The translations under genes were made by a program, and so were the position numbers. 46,804 nt of DNA, taken from assembly GCA_001004105.1 (NCBI GenBank), contig LCQK01000003.1, positions 1 through 46,804 on the forward strand, in the 5' to 3' direction. How positions within the stretch are numbered: position 1 is the stretch's first letter; every line of letters starts with the position of its first letter. The notes beneath the pieces were generated by a model. It did no database searches. It was not told the origin of the DNA and worked only from the letters and a program-made list of their open reading frames with translations. This DNA comes from Candidatus Jorgensenbacteria bacterium GW2011_GWB1_50_10 (GTDB taxonomy: Bacteria > Patescibacteriota > Minisyncoccia > UBA6257 > GWB1-50-10). Shown here one piece after another: positions 35,233-43,833 of this stretch.

Positions 35233-36431
35233 CCGGTTTGGACATAGGTTCGTCGCAGATAAAGTGCATCGTCGCCGAAGAAGGCAAAAACAGCCTCTCT
35301 GTCGTCGCGGCCTTGAAGCACCCGTCCTCGGGTCTCCGGCGCGGCGTGGTCGTCGACCAGGAAGAGGCGACTGGCATTCTGCGGGAGCTCGTCCTGGATT
35401 TGCAGAAAATTTCCCGCCGGGCAGTCCACAATGTTTTTGTGAACGTGAACGGTGAGCATATCAAGTCCCGGATTTCCCGGGGCGTTTCCGTTGTCTCCCG
35501 TCCCGACCAGGAAATTCAGGAAGACGACGTAGAGCGCGTCCTCCAAAGTTCCAAAGCCATCAAGGTGACGCCCAATCACTTAGTTCTCCACAACATCGCC
35601 CGCGAATATTTCATTGACGACGTGGGCGACATCCAGGACCCCCGGGGCATGACTGGCAACCGCCTGGAAGTAGCCACTTTAATCGTTGAGGCATTCTCGC
35701 CGCAATTGAATTTGCTGATGAAGACCCTGGAGCGCGTTGGTATCCGGGTCGGCGGCCTTATTTATAATCCTTTAGCCGCCTCGCGGGCGGCTCTCTCCCG
35801 CCGCCAGAAGGATTTAGGCGTGGCGCTCGTTGATCTGGGCTTTGGTTCCACATCGGTCGCCGTTTTTGAGGAAAATAAGCTCGCTTTCGCGAAGACCATT
35901 CCTTTGGGCGTCGGTCATGTGACGAACGACATCGCCATCGGCTTCAAAACATCAATTGACGCCGCCGAAAAAATGAAGCTCACCTACGGCTTCGCGACGG
36001 CCAAGGAAATCTCCCGCAAGGACGTCATCAACCTCGTTGATTTTGACCCGGCCTTGACCGGCGAGGCCTCCAAGCGGTTCCTGGCCGAAGTGATTGAAGT
36101 CCGGCTTGCGGAAATTTTGGACCTCGTCAATAATGAGCTGAAATCCCTAGGCCGTGAAGTGGAACTGCCGGGGGGCGCGGTTTTGACCGGCGGCGGCGTG
36201 AAGATGAAAGGCGTAACCGAGCTTGCAAGAAAAGAACTTCATCTTCCGGTCCATGTCGGTTACCCGGATTTGAGCAGTTTGGAAATTTTGAATCCCACCC
36301 ACAAGGAGTTGCTGGATGACCCGGAGTTCGCGACCGCCGTCGGCCTCCTGCTCTGGGCGAACGCCGAAGGCGGCAGGAGCGGTAGCGGCCTCGGGGGATT
36401 CAAAAGATTTTTCAGGCGTCTCGTGCCATAG
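35217..36431 (+). CDS. ftsA: Cell division protein FtsA
   Basis: GLDIGSSQIKCIVAEEGK, HIKSRISRGVSVV, VALVDLGFGSTSVAVFE, AVLTGGGVKMKGV. Confidence 0.95.
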   Translation: MANFVTGLDIGSSQIKCIVAEEGKNSLSVVAALKHPSSGLRRGVVVDQEEATGILRELVLDLQKISRRAVHNVFVNVNGEHIKSRISRGVSVVSRPDQEIQEDDVERVLQSSKAIKVTPNHLVLHNIAREYFIDDVGDIQDPRGMTGNRLEVATLIVEAFSPQLNLLMKTLERVGIRVGGLIYNPLAASRAALSRRQKDLGVALVDLGFGSTSVAVFEENKLAFAKTIPLGVGHVTNDIAIGFKTSIDAAEKMKLTYGFATAKEISRKDVINLVDFDPALTGEASKRFLAEVIEVRLAEILDLVNNELKSLGREVELPGGAVLTGGGVKMKGVTELARKELHLPVHVGYPDLSSLEILNPTHKELLDDPEFATAVGLLLWANAEGGRSGSGLGGFKRFFRRLVP

Positions 36432-36707
36432 CAATGTCTAAACATTCTTTTTCACAATTGATAATGGAAATTTTGCTCCAAATCCCAGGCGCGAGGGCAC
36501 AGGTGGATAGCGAGAGCTATCCATTGAGCCCGAGCAACGCCGGAGTTGGGCAAAATTTCATTACCGCAGGAGGCGCGACCTTGGCTCGTTTCATCGTTCC
36601 TCCTCCTCAACGCATCGCCTTCGGACTGATGCGTTTCGTCGTCGCGCCTCGCTCCGAGTTCCAAGGTCGCTGCCTTCAATTGCGAAAGGAGAATATTTAG
36701 ACATTGC
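36431..36707. repeat. Structured palindromic element between ftsA and ftsZ (MITE-like or structured-RNA candidate)
   Basis: Terminal IR GCAATGTCTAAA/TTTAGACATTGC (36431-36442/36696-36707), GNRA-loop hairpin TGGATAGC-GAGA-GCTATCCA (36504-36523), AACGCATC/GATGCGTT hairpin with TTCG loop (36609-36635), 10-bp long-range stems. Confidence 0.55.
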
Positions 36708-36712
36708 TGACT

Positions 36713-37900
36713 ATGTCAAAAAGAAGGAGAAAACACCAAAGCAAAAGAACGAAAGCGGCGCGGCCGAGATTTGCGAAAGCCAAACGCGGCGTCACTTTGA
36801 TTAAAGTGATGGGCGTGGGCGGCGGCGGCGGCAACGCGGTTTCCCGGATGATGGAAGGCAACCGCATCCGCGGCGTGGAATTTATGGCGGTGAACACCGA
36901 TGCCCAGGATTTGAATCACACCTCCGCCCATCACAAAATTTACATCGGCAAAGCCCTGACTCGCGGTTTGGGAGCGGGGATGAATCCCGACATCGGGAAG
37001 CAAGCCGCCGAGGAGAACCGTTCGGAACTCATTGAATCCCTGGAAGGGACGGACATTGTCTTTTTGACCGCCGGTTTCGGCGGCGGCACGGGCACGGGCG
37101 CGACGCCGATTATCGCCGAGGCCGCCCGGGAGAAGGGGATATTGACTATTGCGATTGTCACCAAACCCTTCACTTTTGAGGGCGCCGAGCGGGCGCGCAT
37201 CGCCCACGAGGGCTTGGCGAATTTGAAGGATAAAGTTGATGCATTAGTCGTGATTCCGAACGACAGTATTTTCAATCTCATAAATAAGGACACTTCCGTC
37301 GCTCGGGCTTTCGGCTTCGTGGATGACGTTCTGGAGCAGGCCGTGCAGGCGATTACCGAAATCATCAATGTCCCGGGTCTCATTAACGTTGATTTTGCTG
37401 ACATTAAGGCGGTGGTGAAAGACGCCGGCCCCACCTTAATCGGCATCGGCGTCGCCTCCGGCCCCGAGCGCAGTTTGAAGGCCGTGAATTTGGCCTTGAA
37501 TTCCCCGCTTCTGGAAATTTCCGTTGAGGGCGCGAAGCGGGCGCTTTTCTCCATCGCCGGCGGCCGGGATTTGAAAATGTCCGAAGTGAACGATATCGCC
37601 AAAGCCATATCAACCAATTTGGACCCGAACGCGAAGATTATCTTCGGCGCCTACCACGACCGCAACTTGAAGGACAAGGCCCTCAAAGTCACGGTAATCG
37701 CCGCCGGTTTCAACGGCATCCTGGGCGGCACCCGCATGGGCGGCATCCCATCACTTTTTGTTTCGAGTGAACCCAGGAGAGTGCCAGTAATAGAGAATGA
37801 GGACGTCAAAGAAGAGGCGCCGGGACCTAAGGAAAAGAAAACTAAAAAAGAGGACTCCAACTGGGACATCCCCGCGTTTTTGCGGAGGAAACGGCGTTGA
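36713..37900 (+). CDS. ftsZ: Cell division protein FtsZ
   Basis: VGGGGGNAVSRMM, NTDAQDL, GFGGGTGTGATPIIAE. ATG at 36713 preferred over the TTG at 36704. Confidence 0.96.
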   Translation: MSKRRRKHQSKRTKAARPRFAKAKRGVTLIKVMGVGGGGGNAVSRMMEGNRIRGVEFMAVNTDAQDLNHTSAHHKIYIGKALTRGLGAGMNPDIGKQAAEENRSELIESLEGTDIVFLTAGFGGGTGTGATPIIAEAAREKGILTIAIVTKPFTFEGAERARIAHEGLANLKDKVDALVVIPNDSIFNLINKDTSVARAFGFVDDVLEQAVQAITEIINVPGLINVDFADIKAVVKDAGPTLIGIGVASGPERSLKAVNLALNSPLLEISVEGAKRALFSIAGGRDLKMSEVNDIAKAISTNLDPNAKIIFGAYHDRNLKDKALKVTVIAAGFNGILGGTRMGGIPSLFVSSEPRRVPVIENEDVKEEAPGPKEKKTKKEDSNWDIPAFLRRKRR

Positions 37901-37948
37901 TATTCTCGCTGCGCTTGCCGATAACCATAACTCCCATAACTTCATGTT

Positions 37949-37988
37949 TCCTCAATAACCCATCACATATGCGTAAAGTTATTGAGGA
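37949..37988. repeat. CATATG-family palindrome, copy P2
   Basis: TCCTCAATAACCCATCACATATGCGTAAAGTTATTGAGGA, 11-bp perfect arms. Confidence 0.7.
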
Positions 37989-38013
37989 CAAAGACTGAAC
38001 TTTAAACTTAACT

Positions 38014-38541
38014 ATGGCTAAAACTTCAAAAGATGCCCGACGCCACATAAGAGAATGGAGCAAATTTTTTGCTGACGGGAAAGCCGTTGCTAAAAGTGCA
38101 GTAGAAGAGTTTATAAAAAGTTATAAGAAACAAAAGTATTTAAGACAATCTCTTGACCGTTTAATGGAAAGGGGACTTGTAATCCCAAAAGACAACGAAT
38201 TCGTTCCTATTGCGCGCGGCGGTGAATTTTTTAAACAAAAAATCGAGCCAAAAAACAAAAAAGCAACTAAGCTTCCTTGGCGGGGAAAATGGTATTTTGT
38301 TATGTTTGATGTTCCGGTTATTGCGGACAGTAAACGTCATATGCTTAGAAATCTGTTGCGGAGATCAATGTTTTACCCAATTCAGAAAAGCGTGTGGGTA
38401 AGCCCTCTGCAGTTGACGAAAAAATTTTGGAAAGATTTAGTCAATAATGATTTAGACAAGTATTGTAAAGTTTTAAGCACGAACATTTTGGAGGGCGACC
38501 GAGAGTTGAAAGAATATTTTAAGCATTTTGTTGAGTTTTAG
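38014..38541 (+). CDS. PaaX-like regulator with Cas2-like ferredoxin-fold domain
   Basis: Helical/wHTH-like N-terminus; GKWYFVMFDVPVIADSKRHMLRNLLRRSMFYPIQKSVWVSPL matches the PaaX central/Cas2-like domain pattern. Confidence 0.75.
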   Translation: MAKTSKDARRHIREWSKFFADGKAVAKSAVEEFIKSYKKQKYLRQSLDRLMERGLVIPKDNEFVPIARGGEFFKQKIEPKNKKATKLPWRGKWYFVMFDVPVIADSKRHMLRNLLRRSMFYPIQKSVWVSPLQLTKKFWKDLVNNDLDKYCKVLSTNILEGDRELKEYFKHFVEF

Positions 38542-38592
38542 CCACCCGTTAAGTTTTAGTCACGCTAGACCAAACAATCAAATTAAATGGTT

Positions 38593-38632
38593 TCCTCAAA
38601 GATAAATCCCATATGCGTAAATCTTTTGAGGA
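38593..38632. repeat. CATATG-family palindrome, copy P3
   Basis: TCCTCAAAGATAAATCCCATATGCGTAAATCTTTTGAGGA. Confidence 0.7.
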
Positions 38633-38749
38633 CTTATCTTTTAAGTGGGTGTGGATAAGTTTTGTTGTAAAAACCCCAAAATTGATTTAGAATTAGATTA
38701 ATTAAAGAACTCCTCTGGGTAATTTGCCGGGCTTTGTACTCTTTTCTCT

Positions 38750-39400
38750 ATGGATGTCCAAATTGGGCCGAGCGGGCCGTATTTACCCCAAACCAATCCG
38801 CCAGAGGCGGCGCCGAAGAAGAGCCGGAAGAAATTCTGGATAGTCGTCGGCGCCTTTTTGGCGTTCGTTTTGCTGCTTTTCGGCTACATTTTCTGGCAGG
38901 CGTTTGATTTATGGTTAGGACAAAGAAGAGTGGAACGAACAGCGGAAATGTGGCGCAAAGCCGAACAAGAACTTCATCAAATGCAACTTGCCGATACTTA
39001 CGGCGGCAAAACACCACAAGAAACTTTACGGATGTACATTGAAGCGGTTGAGAAAGGTGATTATGAATTAGCGAGCAAGTATTTTGTGATTGAAAATCAG
39101 AAGAGCGAGTTAGGAAGTTTCAATAACTCATCCGAGGCAGACCTGCAGAAGTTTTTAGAAATTTTGGGGCGTCTAGTGTTAGTAGATAAAGAGCAGCGAT
39201 TAAGAGAATCATACAAAATATCTGTACAACAAGGATCTATTGATGAGAATTACTACACAGAAGAGGAATATGTGAGAGATTCTAAAAATGTACCAGGTTT
39301 TGATAAAGAGGCTTCTATGTCAACAAAGGTAGAAGGTTTGGATTTTATAGTAAACCTTGTTCTTTATCCGAGCGGCGTTTGGAAGATTGAAGAAATGTGA
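38750..39400 (+). CDS. Membrane-anchored hypothetical protein
   Basis: TM WIVVGAFLAFVLLLFGYIFWQAF; TPQETLRMYIEAVEKGDYELASKYFV resembles a DUF4878/NTF2-like domain. Confidence 0.6.
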   Translation: MDVQIGPSGPYLPQTNPPEAAPKKSRKKFWIVVGAFLAFVLLLFGYIFWQAFDLWLGQRRVERTAEMWRKAEQELHQMQLADTYGGKTPQETLRMYIEAVEKGDYELASKYFVIENQKSELGSFNNSSEADLQKFLEILGRLVLVDKEQRLRESYKISVQQGSIDENYYTEEEYVRDSKNVPGFDKEASMSTKVEGLDFIVNLVLYPSGVWKIEEM

Positions 39401-42400
39401 AATATATGTTCAAGAAACTTGTATTTTGTTTCTTGATTTTAGTATTAGCGTTCCTTGGTCAGGCTAAGGTTTTTGCTTATCACCCAGATACGACTCACGC
39501 AGCCCTTACTGACGAAATAGTTGATTTCTACAATTACCTCTATCCCAATAATCAAATCACGAGCGAAGAAAAAGAATGGATTGTGCAGGGAAGTATTAAT
39601 GAGGATTATACGGTGAGAGCAATAAATCATCTTTACGATCCGGTAAGAAAAATTTCTTGGAATGAGGAGCACTTCGGCAATGAAGCAATTGCACAAATAG
39701 CGCAGTCTGTCGTGATTGCGCCGGAGAAGCAAACCACAGCGATTGATTGGATTAACAACCGGCTTTTACAAAGCAGATATGAATCCTATGGTGGCGACCG
39801 AACTTGGAAGGCGGCAACGGAGTACTGGGCAGACGGTAATAAAAAAGAAGCATATATAACTCTAGGTCACGCTGTTCATCTACTGGAAGATATGAGCGTG
39901 CCGGACCACACAAGAAATGATGCTCATCCGTCAGTTATTGGAAAAGATTTCGGCTCGCCCTACGAGGATTATACGAGGAAGTGGAATAGGAATAATATCG
40001 GTGGAGGAGGATTTCTGGAAAAATTGAAAAGAGAGGGCGCCAAACCGCCGCAATTTAACTCTATTGAGGAATACTTGGAATCAATGGCGCAGTTTTCCAA
40101 TAATTATTTCTTTTCTAAAGACACTATTAGTGATAAGCGCTATGAATTTCCGAGGATTACAAGAGACGATGGATATTTTGGATACGGGACCGATGAAACT
40201 GGGAAAGAGTTCCCATTATTAAAGATTACTTTAGATACAGAGGGTAAAAAGTTTAAGAAAGAGTATTCACTAGCTGGTGAAGAGGATTACTATCCCATTC
40301 TCGATGCCTACTTCTCCCGTCTTGCTCCCAAAACAATCTTGTACGGCGCGGGGGTGATAGAACTTTTCCAGCGTAAAGCGGCGGAACAAGTTGAATTTAG
40401 TGAAATAACTTCCTTAACAAAAGGACTTATCCAGGTAGAAAAAGGCAACTTCGTTGATAAATTCCTTAGGCTGGTTGGCGGTTCTTTCTCTCCACTCGGT
40501 GAGCTTTCAAAACTTAAAAACACATTTGTTGGCCTTATTGATGCCGCTGCAAACCTGCCCGACATTTTTTCAAGGTCTAAGAAAGCGGAAGTTATAGATT
40601 TAACTGATGAATTACAAAATCAGATTGAAGAAGTGCCAGTTGTGGAAGAGGCGGCAGTCGTTAAAGCGCCGGAACCGACTCCGGCGGAGATTAAAAACCA
40701 GCAAGATGATGAGTTTGACCGGTTGAGCGAACTCGCTTTGGAAGAAAATAAGTCGGATAAATCTGATAGGACTGATAAGACTAATAGGACCAATACTGCT
40801 CTTTCTATCTCAAGCGGCGGCGTCTCTTCGGGAGGCGGCGGCGGGGCTTCAAATAATTCATCGGGCGCCGAACCTCAATTTTTTCCAATCATAATCAATG
40901 AAATAATGTACGATTTGCCGGGCGCAGACACCGACCGGGAATGGATAGAAATTTTCAACAACGGCACCACAACGGTTGATTTATCGTCATGGAAATTTTT
41001 TGAGAGTAATACGAACCACTCCCTAGCTTTAGTTCGAGGTTCAGTCAATTTGCCGCCAGGCGGTTATGCCGTCATTGCAGCTTCCACAACAAAGTTTTTA
41101 TTAGAAGACAATCCAACTTACAGCGGAACGCTTCTTGATAGTTCTTTTTCGTTATCAAACAGCGGCGAAACAATAGTGATTAAGAATGATACTCTCCTCA
41201 TTGACGAGGTAACTTATTCTTCAAATACGGGCGCAAACGGCGATGGAGATTCTCTTCAACTTATAAATGGTAGTTGGCAGGCGGCAGAGCCGACACCGGG
41301 CGAAGAAAACGAAATAAGTCCTATAGGACCTATAAGTCCAATAAGTCCTACCGCCTCTTTTAGTTATTCACCTCAAAATCCAGAGCCGGATGAAACTGTT
41401 ATATTCAACGCCGCTTCATCAACTTCCGCAAGCGGCACCATAGTTACCTATTCCTGGAATTTCGGTGACGCAGTTACTGCGTCAATTTCGCAAGCCACCA
41501 CAACTCACAATTATTCAAACGCCGGCACTTATATTGTGAGCCTGACTATTTTAGACAATACGAGCGCCAGTTCTACGGCCACGACCACTCTTTTAATTTC
41601 TTCGCCGCCGGTTGCGGCAACCTCAACCGAGCACGTTGTCATCAGTGAGATTATGCCCGGACTCGTGAGCGGAAGCTCCACAGTTGAATGGGTAGAGTTG
41701 TATAACCCGATGGCTCAAACTATTTCTCTCGCTGATTGGTCATTAAAAAGAAAGACATCGCTTACTTCTACAACTACCTACAATCTTGTGGCTTCAGCAA
41801 GTTCTACTAGCTCCATCGCGCCCAAAAGTTTTTTCCTGATTGCTAGTCGGGAATATAACGGCGGTAAAAATCCCGATTTACCTTATTCACAAGTATCAAA
41901 CCATTTAGCCCAAGATAACGATGTGGTGATTCTTTATGATTCGGCTGGAAATGTTGTTGATGAGGTTCATTATGAGAGCATTGATTTTGGTAAAAGTACT
42001 GAACTAAAAGCTTGGGCGGACGGCAACTGTATTTCCGCCCAAGGCAACGGCGAGTTTTTAGGGAACGGTTGCGACACCGATAGCGATGCCGATTTTGAAA
42101 TTCGTGCAAACCCGAACCCGCAGAATTCAGCCAGTTTGCCCGAACCGCGCGAGGCGCCGACTGCCATCGCGACCTTTACTGTTCTTTACCACTTTAGTGC
42201 TCCGACGCTTGTAATAAACTGGAGTTCTTCAACGGATTACAGTGGCGCCACAAGCACCATTCAGTATGAGATTCAAGAGTTAAACGCGCCAACAAGTTCA
42301 ACGCCTTTCAATTTTAATTCCACCTCCACCGCCTTGGAGCAGGTGATAGACGAGGTCGGCAGAGTTTACGATTTTTCCATAAAGGCGGTTGACGCTGATG

Positions 42401-43725
42401 GATTGTCTTCAGCTTCAACGCTCGCGAGTACCACCGTGCCGAGTTTTATGAATAATCTCTACTTTTATCGCGACCCTCGCGCTTCCAGTACCAATTACTT
42501 CATTGAGTTGTATTACGGCCAGTATCCGTTTGTGCCTCAAGTATACAATTCCGGCGATTCATGGCGTATGGTAACTTTCTATTTGAATAAAGAAGCCGAG
42601 AAAGTGACACCAATTACCAATCCCCGCCACGCCCAAGACCCAAATTATTTTATTGATGGAATGATTCCGTTCAGATTTAAGCGTTGTAGTGGTTCGGTGC
42701 AAGGTCCTGATGGTTATGCGGTTGTTCTGCCGGACACTATGAATCAATGCGAACCTACGGGGCCTAAAAATGGCGATCTATCTTACGATTTACTTGAGGA
42801 TACTCATCTGCTTCTCCAATTGGCGTCTTCCACAAGCGACGTTTCTTTTTCATCATCAACGGATTACATTACCGCTGCCTACTATGATTATTCAACATTA
42901 GAAGGTTTTAAATTAGTGGCGGCGGATAAAACAAAATATTATTTCCAAGATTCCGCGCCGATTCACCAGTTACCGGCACCGCCCGCTAATCTATCTGTTG
43001 AGTCATACACCGTAAATGCTCCCAGTTCAACTGTGCAAATTTCTTGGAGTCCGTCTTTCGATGCAGACAGCTTAGACAATACTATTTCTTATGAGATGAG
43101 TTTTGATAGTACGGATTGGCGATTATTGACTTTAGTTCCGGGCGCAGATTCCAGTAAAAATTATGCAAATTTATCTCTGGGCTTGGGCAGCACTTATTCT
43201 GTTTACCTAAGAGCTGTCGATGATTTCAATACTACTTCAGCTGAAGCCACGACAACGATTGTATTACTAGCACCGATAATAAATAATACACCTGATTTGT
43301 CCAATAACTATTTCGCCGTTGATGAAGCGAAATTCGAAAATAATCTTTTGAAAATAAAATGGCGGCTAATCAGTGGTCCCACGCCAGCCGGCATGTTTGG
43401 AATTATTCCGTACCTTACGGAAGCGGGAGTGCCGATGGATATTGATAATCTCCGAGCTCTGCACAGAGATTACGACGGAAACCAGACTTATCCGAACACA
43501 ACCGCTAATTCCTCAAGTCAATGCAACGCCGCGATAACTCCGATAGGCGATTATACTTTAGGTTGGCAATATCAAACAAACTTTTCTTCAATCAGCGGCC
43601 AGGCAGTATCCGACAGTATGGTGGGGGAGGAATTGCAATTTAATCTTTACACCGCCTCTCCTTGCGGTTTGTCGGCTTCCAATCCGCCGTTTTTCAGCGG
43701 CTTGCCGGTTATTATTTCCAATTAA
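39397..43725 (+). CDS. Secreted multidomain protein: zinc-dependent phospholipase C/S1-P1-nuclease-like N-terminus, two lamin-tail domains, PKD domain, Fn3-like segments
   Basis: Signal peptide; ITLGHAVHLLEDMSVPDHTRNDAH; INEIMYDLPGADTDREWIEIFNNGTTTVDLSSW and ISEIMPGLVSGSSTVEWVELYNPMAQTISLADW; PKD-like TYSWNFGD...HNYSNAGTYIVSLTI. The start may be the ATG at 39406. Confidence 0.82.
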   Translation: MKYMFKKLVFCFLILVLAFLGQAKVFAYHPDTTHAALTDEIVDFYNYLYPNNQITSEEKEWIVQGSINEDYTVRAINHLYDPVRKISWNEEHFGNEAIAQIAQSVVIAPEKQTTAIDWINNRLLQSRYESYGGDRTWKAATEYWADGNKKEAYITLGHAVHLLEDMSVPDHTRNDAHPSVIGKDFGSPYEDYTRKWNRNNIGGGGFLEKLKREGAKPPQFNSIEEYLESMAQFSNNYFFSKDTISDKRYEFPRITRDDGYFGYGTDETGKEFPLLKITLDTEGKKFKKEYSLAGEEDYYPILDAYFSRLAPKTILYGAGVIELFQRKAAEQVEFSEITSLTKGLIQVEKGNFVDKFLRLVGGSFSPLGELSKLKNTFVGLIDAAANLPDIFSRSKKAEVIDLTDELQNQIEEVPVVEEAAVVKAPEPTPAEIKNQQDDEFDRLSELALEENKSDKSDRTDKTNRTNTALSISSGGVSSGGGGGASNNSSGAEPQFFPIIINEIMYDLPGADTDREWIEIFNNGTTTVDLSSWKFFESNTNHSLALVRGSVNLPPGGYAVIAASTTKFLLEDNPTYSGTLLDSSFSLSNSGETIVIKNDTLLIDEVTYSSNTGANGDGDSLQLINGSWQAAEPTPGEENEISPIGPISPISPTASFSYSPQNPEPDETVIFNAASSTSASGTIVTYSWNFGDAVTASISQATTTHNYSNAGTYIVSLTILDNTSASSTATTTLLISSPPVAATSTEHVVISEIMPGLVSGSSTVEWVELYNPMAQTISLADWSLKRKTSLTSTTTYNLVASASSTSSIAPKSFFLIASREYNGGKNPDLPYSQVSNHLAQDNDVVILYDSAGNVVDEVHYESIDFGKSTELKAWADGNCISAQGNGEFLGNGCDTDSDADFEIRANPNPQNSASLPEPREAPTAIATFTVLYHFSAPTLVINWSSSTDYSGATSTIQYEIQELNAPTSSTPFNFNSTSTALEQVIDEVGRVYDFSIKAVDADGLSSASTLASTTVPSFMNNLYFYRDPRASSTNYFIELYYGQYPFVPQVYNSGDSWRMVTFYLNKEAEKVTPITNPRHAQDPNYFIDGMIPFRFKRCSGSVQGPDGYAVVLPDTMNQCEPTGPKNGDLSYDLLEDTHLLLQLASSTSDVSFSSSTDYITAAYYDYSTLEGFKLVAADKTKYYFQDSAPIHQLPAPPANLSVESYTVNAPSSTVQISWSPSFDADSLDNTISYEMSFDSTDWRLLTLVPGADSSKNYANLSLGLGSTYSVYLRAVDDFNTTSAEATTTIVLLAPIINNTPDLSNNYFAVDEAKFENNLLKIKWRLISGPTPAGMFGIIPYLTEAGVPMDIDNLRALHRDYDGNQTYPNTTANSSSQCNAAITPIGDYTLGWQYQTNFSSISGQAVSDSMVGEELQFNLYTASPCGLSASNPPFFSGLPVIISN

Positions 43726-43741
43726 CCCGGAAAAATCAGTG

Positions 43742-43785
43742 TCCTCAATAATCTTACGCATATGCGTAAGGTTATTGAGGACAGG
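43742..43785. repeat. CATATG-family palindrome, copy P4
   Basis: TGTCCTCAATAATCTTACGCATATGCGTAAGGTTATTGAGGACA, self-complementary except one pair. Confidence 0.75.
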
Positions 43786-43833
43786 GATTGTAATTGTAAA
43801 ACAAGGGTCAGTTGTGGTATCTTGACTTTGGAA

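Noticed and set aside
36434-36700. ORFs 36434..36700 (+) and 36452..36679 (-) between ftsA and ftsZ
   Set aside because: They coincide with the structured inverted-repeat element; translations have no recognisable domain and are probably by-products of the palindromes.
38014-38541. Cas2-like domain as evidence for a CRISPR-Cas system
   Set aside because: No cas1, no array, no other cas genes; the wHTH-like N-terminus fits a PaaX-type regulator better.
28871-38658. Perfect DnaA-box-like sequences TTATCCACA (28871-28879) and TGTGGATAA (38650-38658)
   Set aside because: Only two, ~10 kb apart, with no cluster, dnaA/dnaN or AT-rich unwinding element; not enough for an oriC call.
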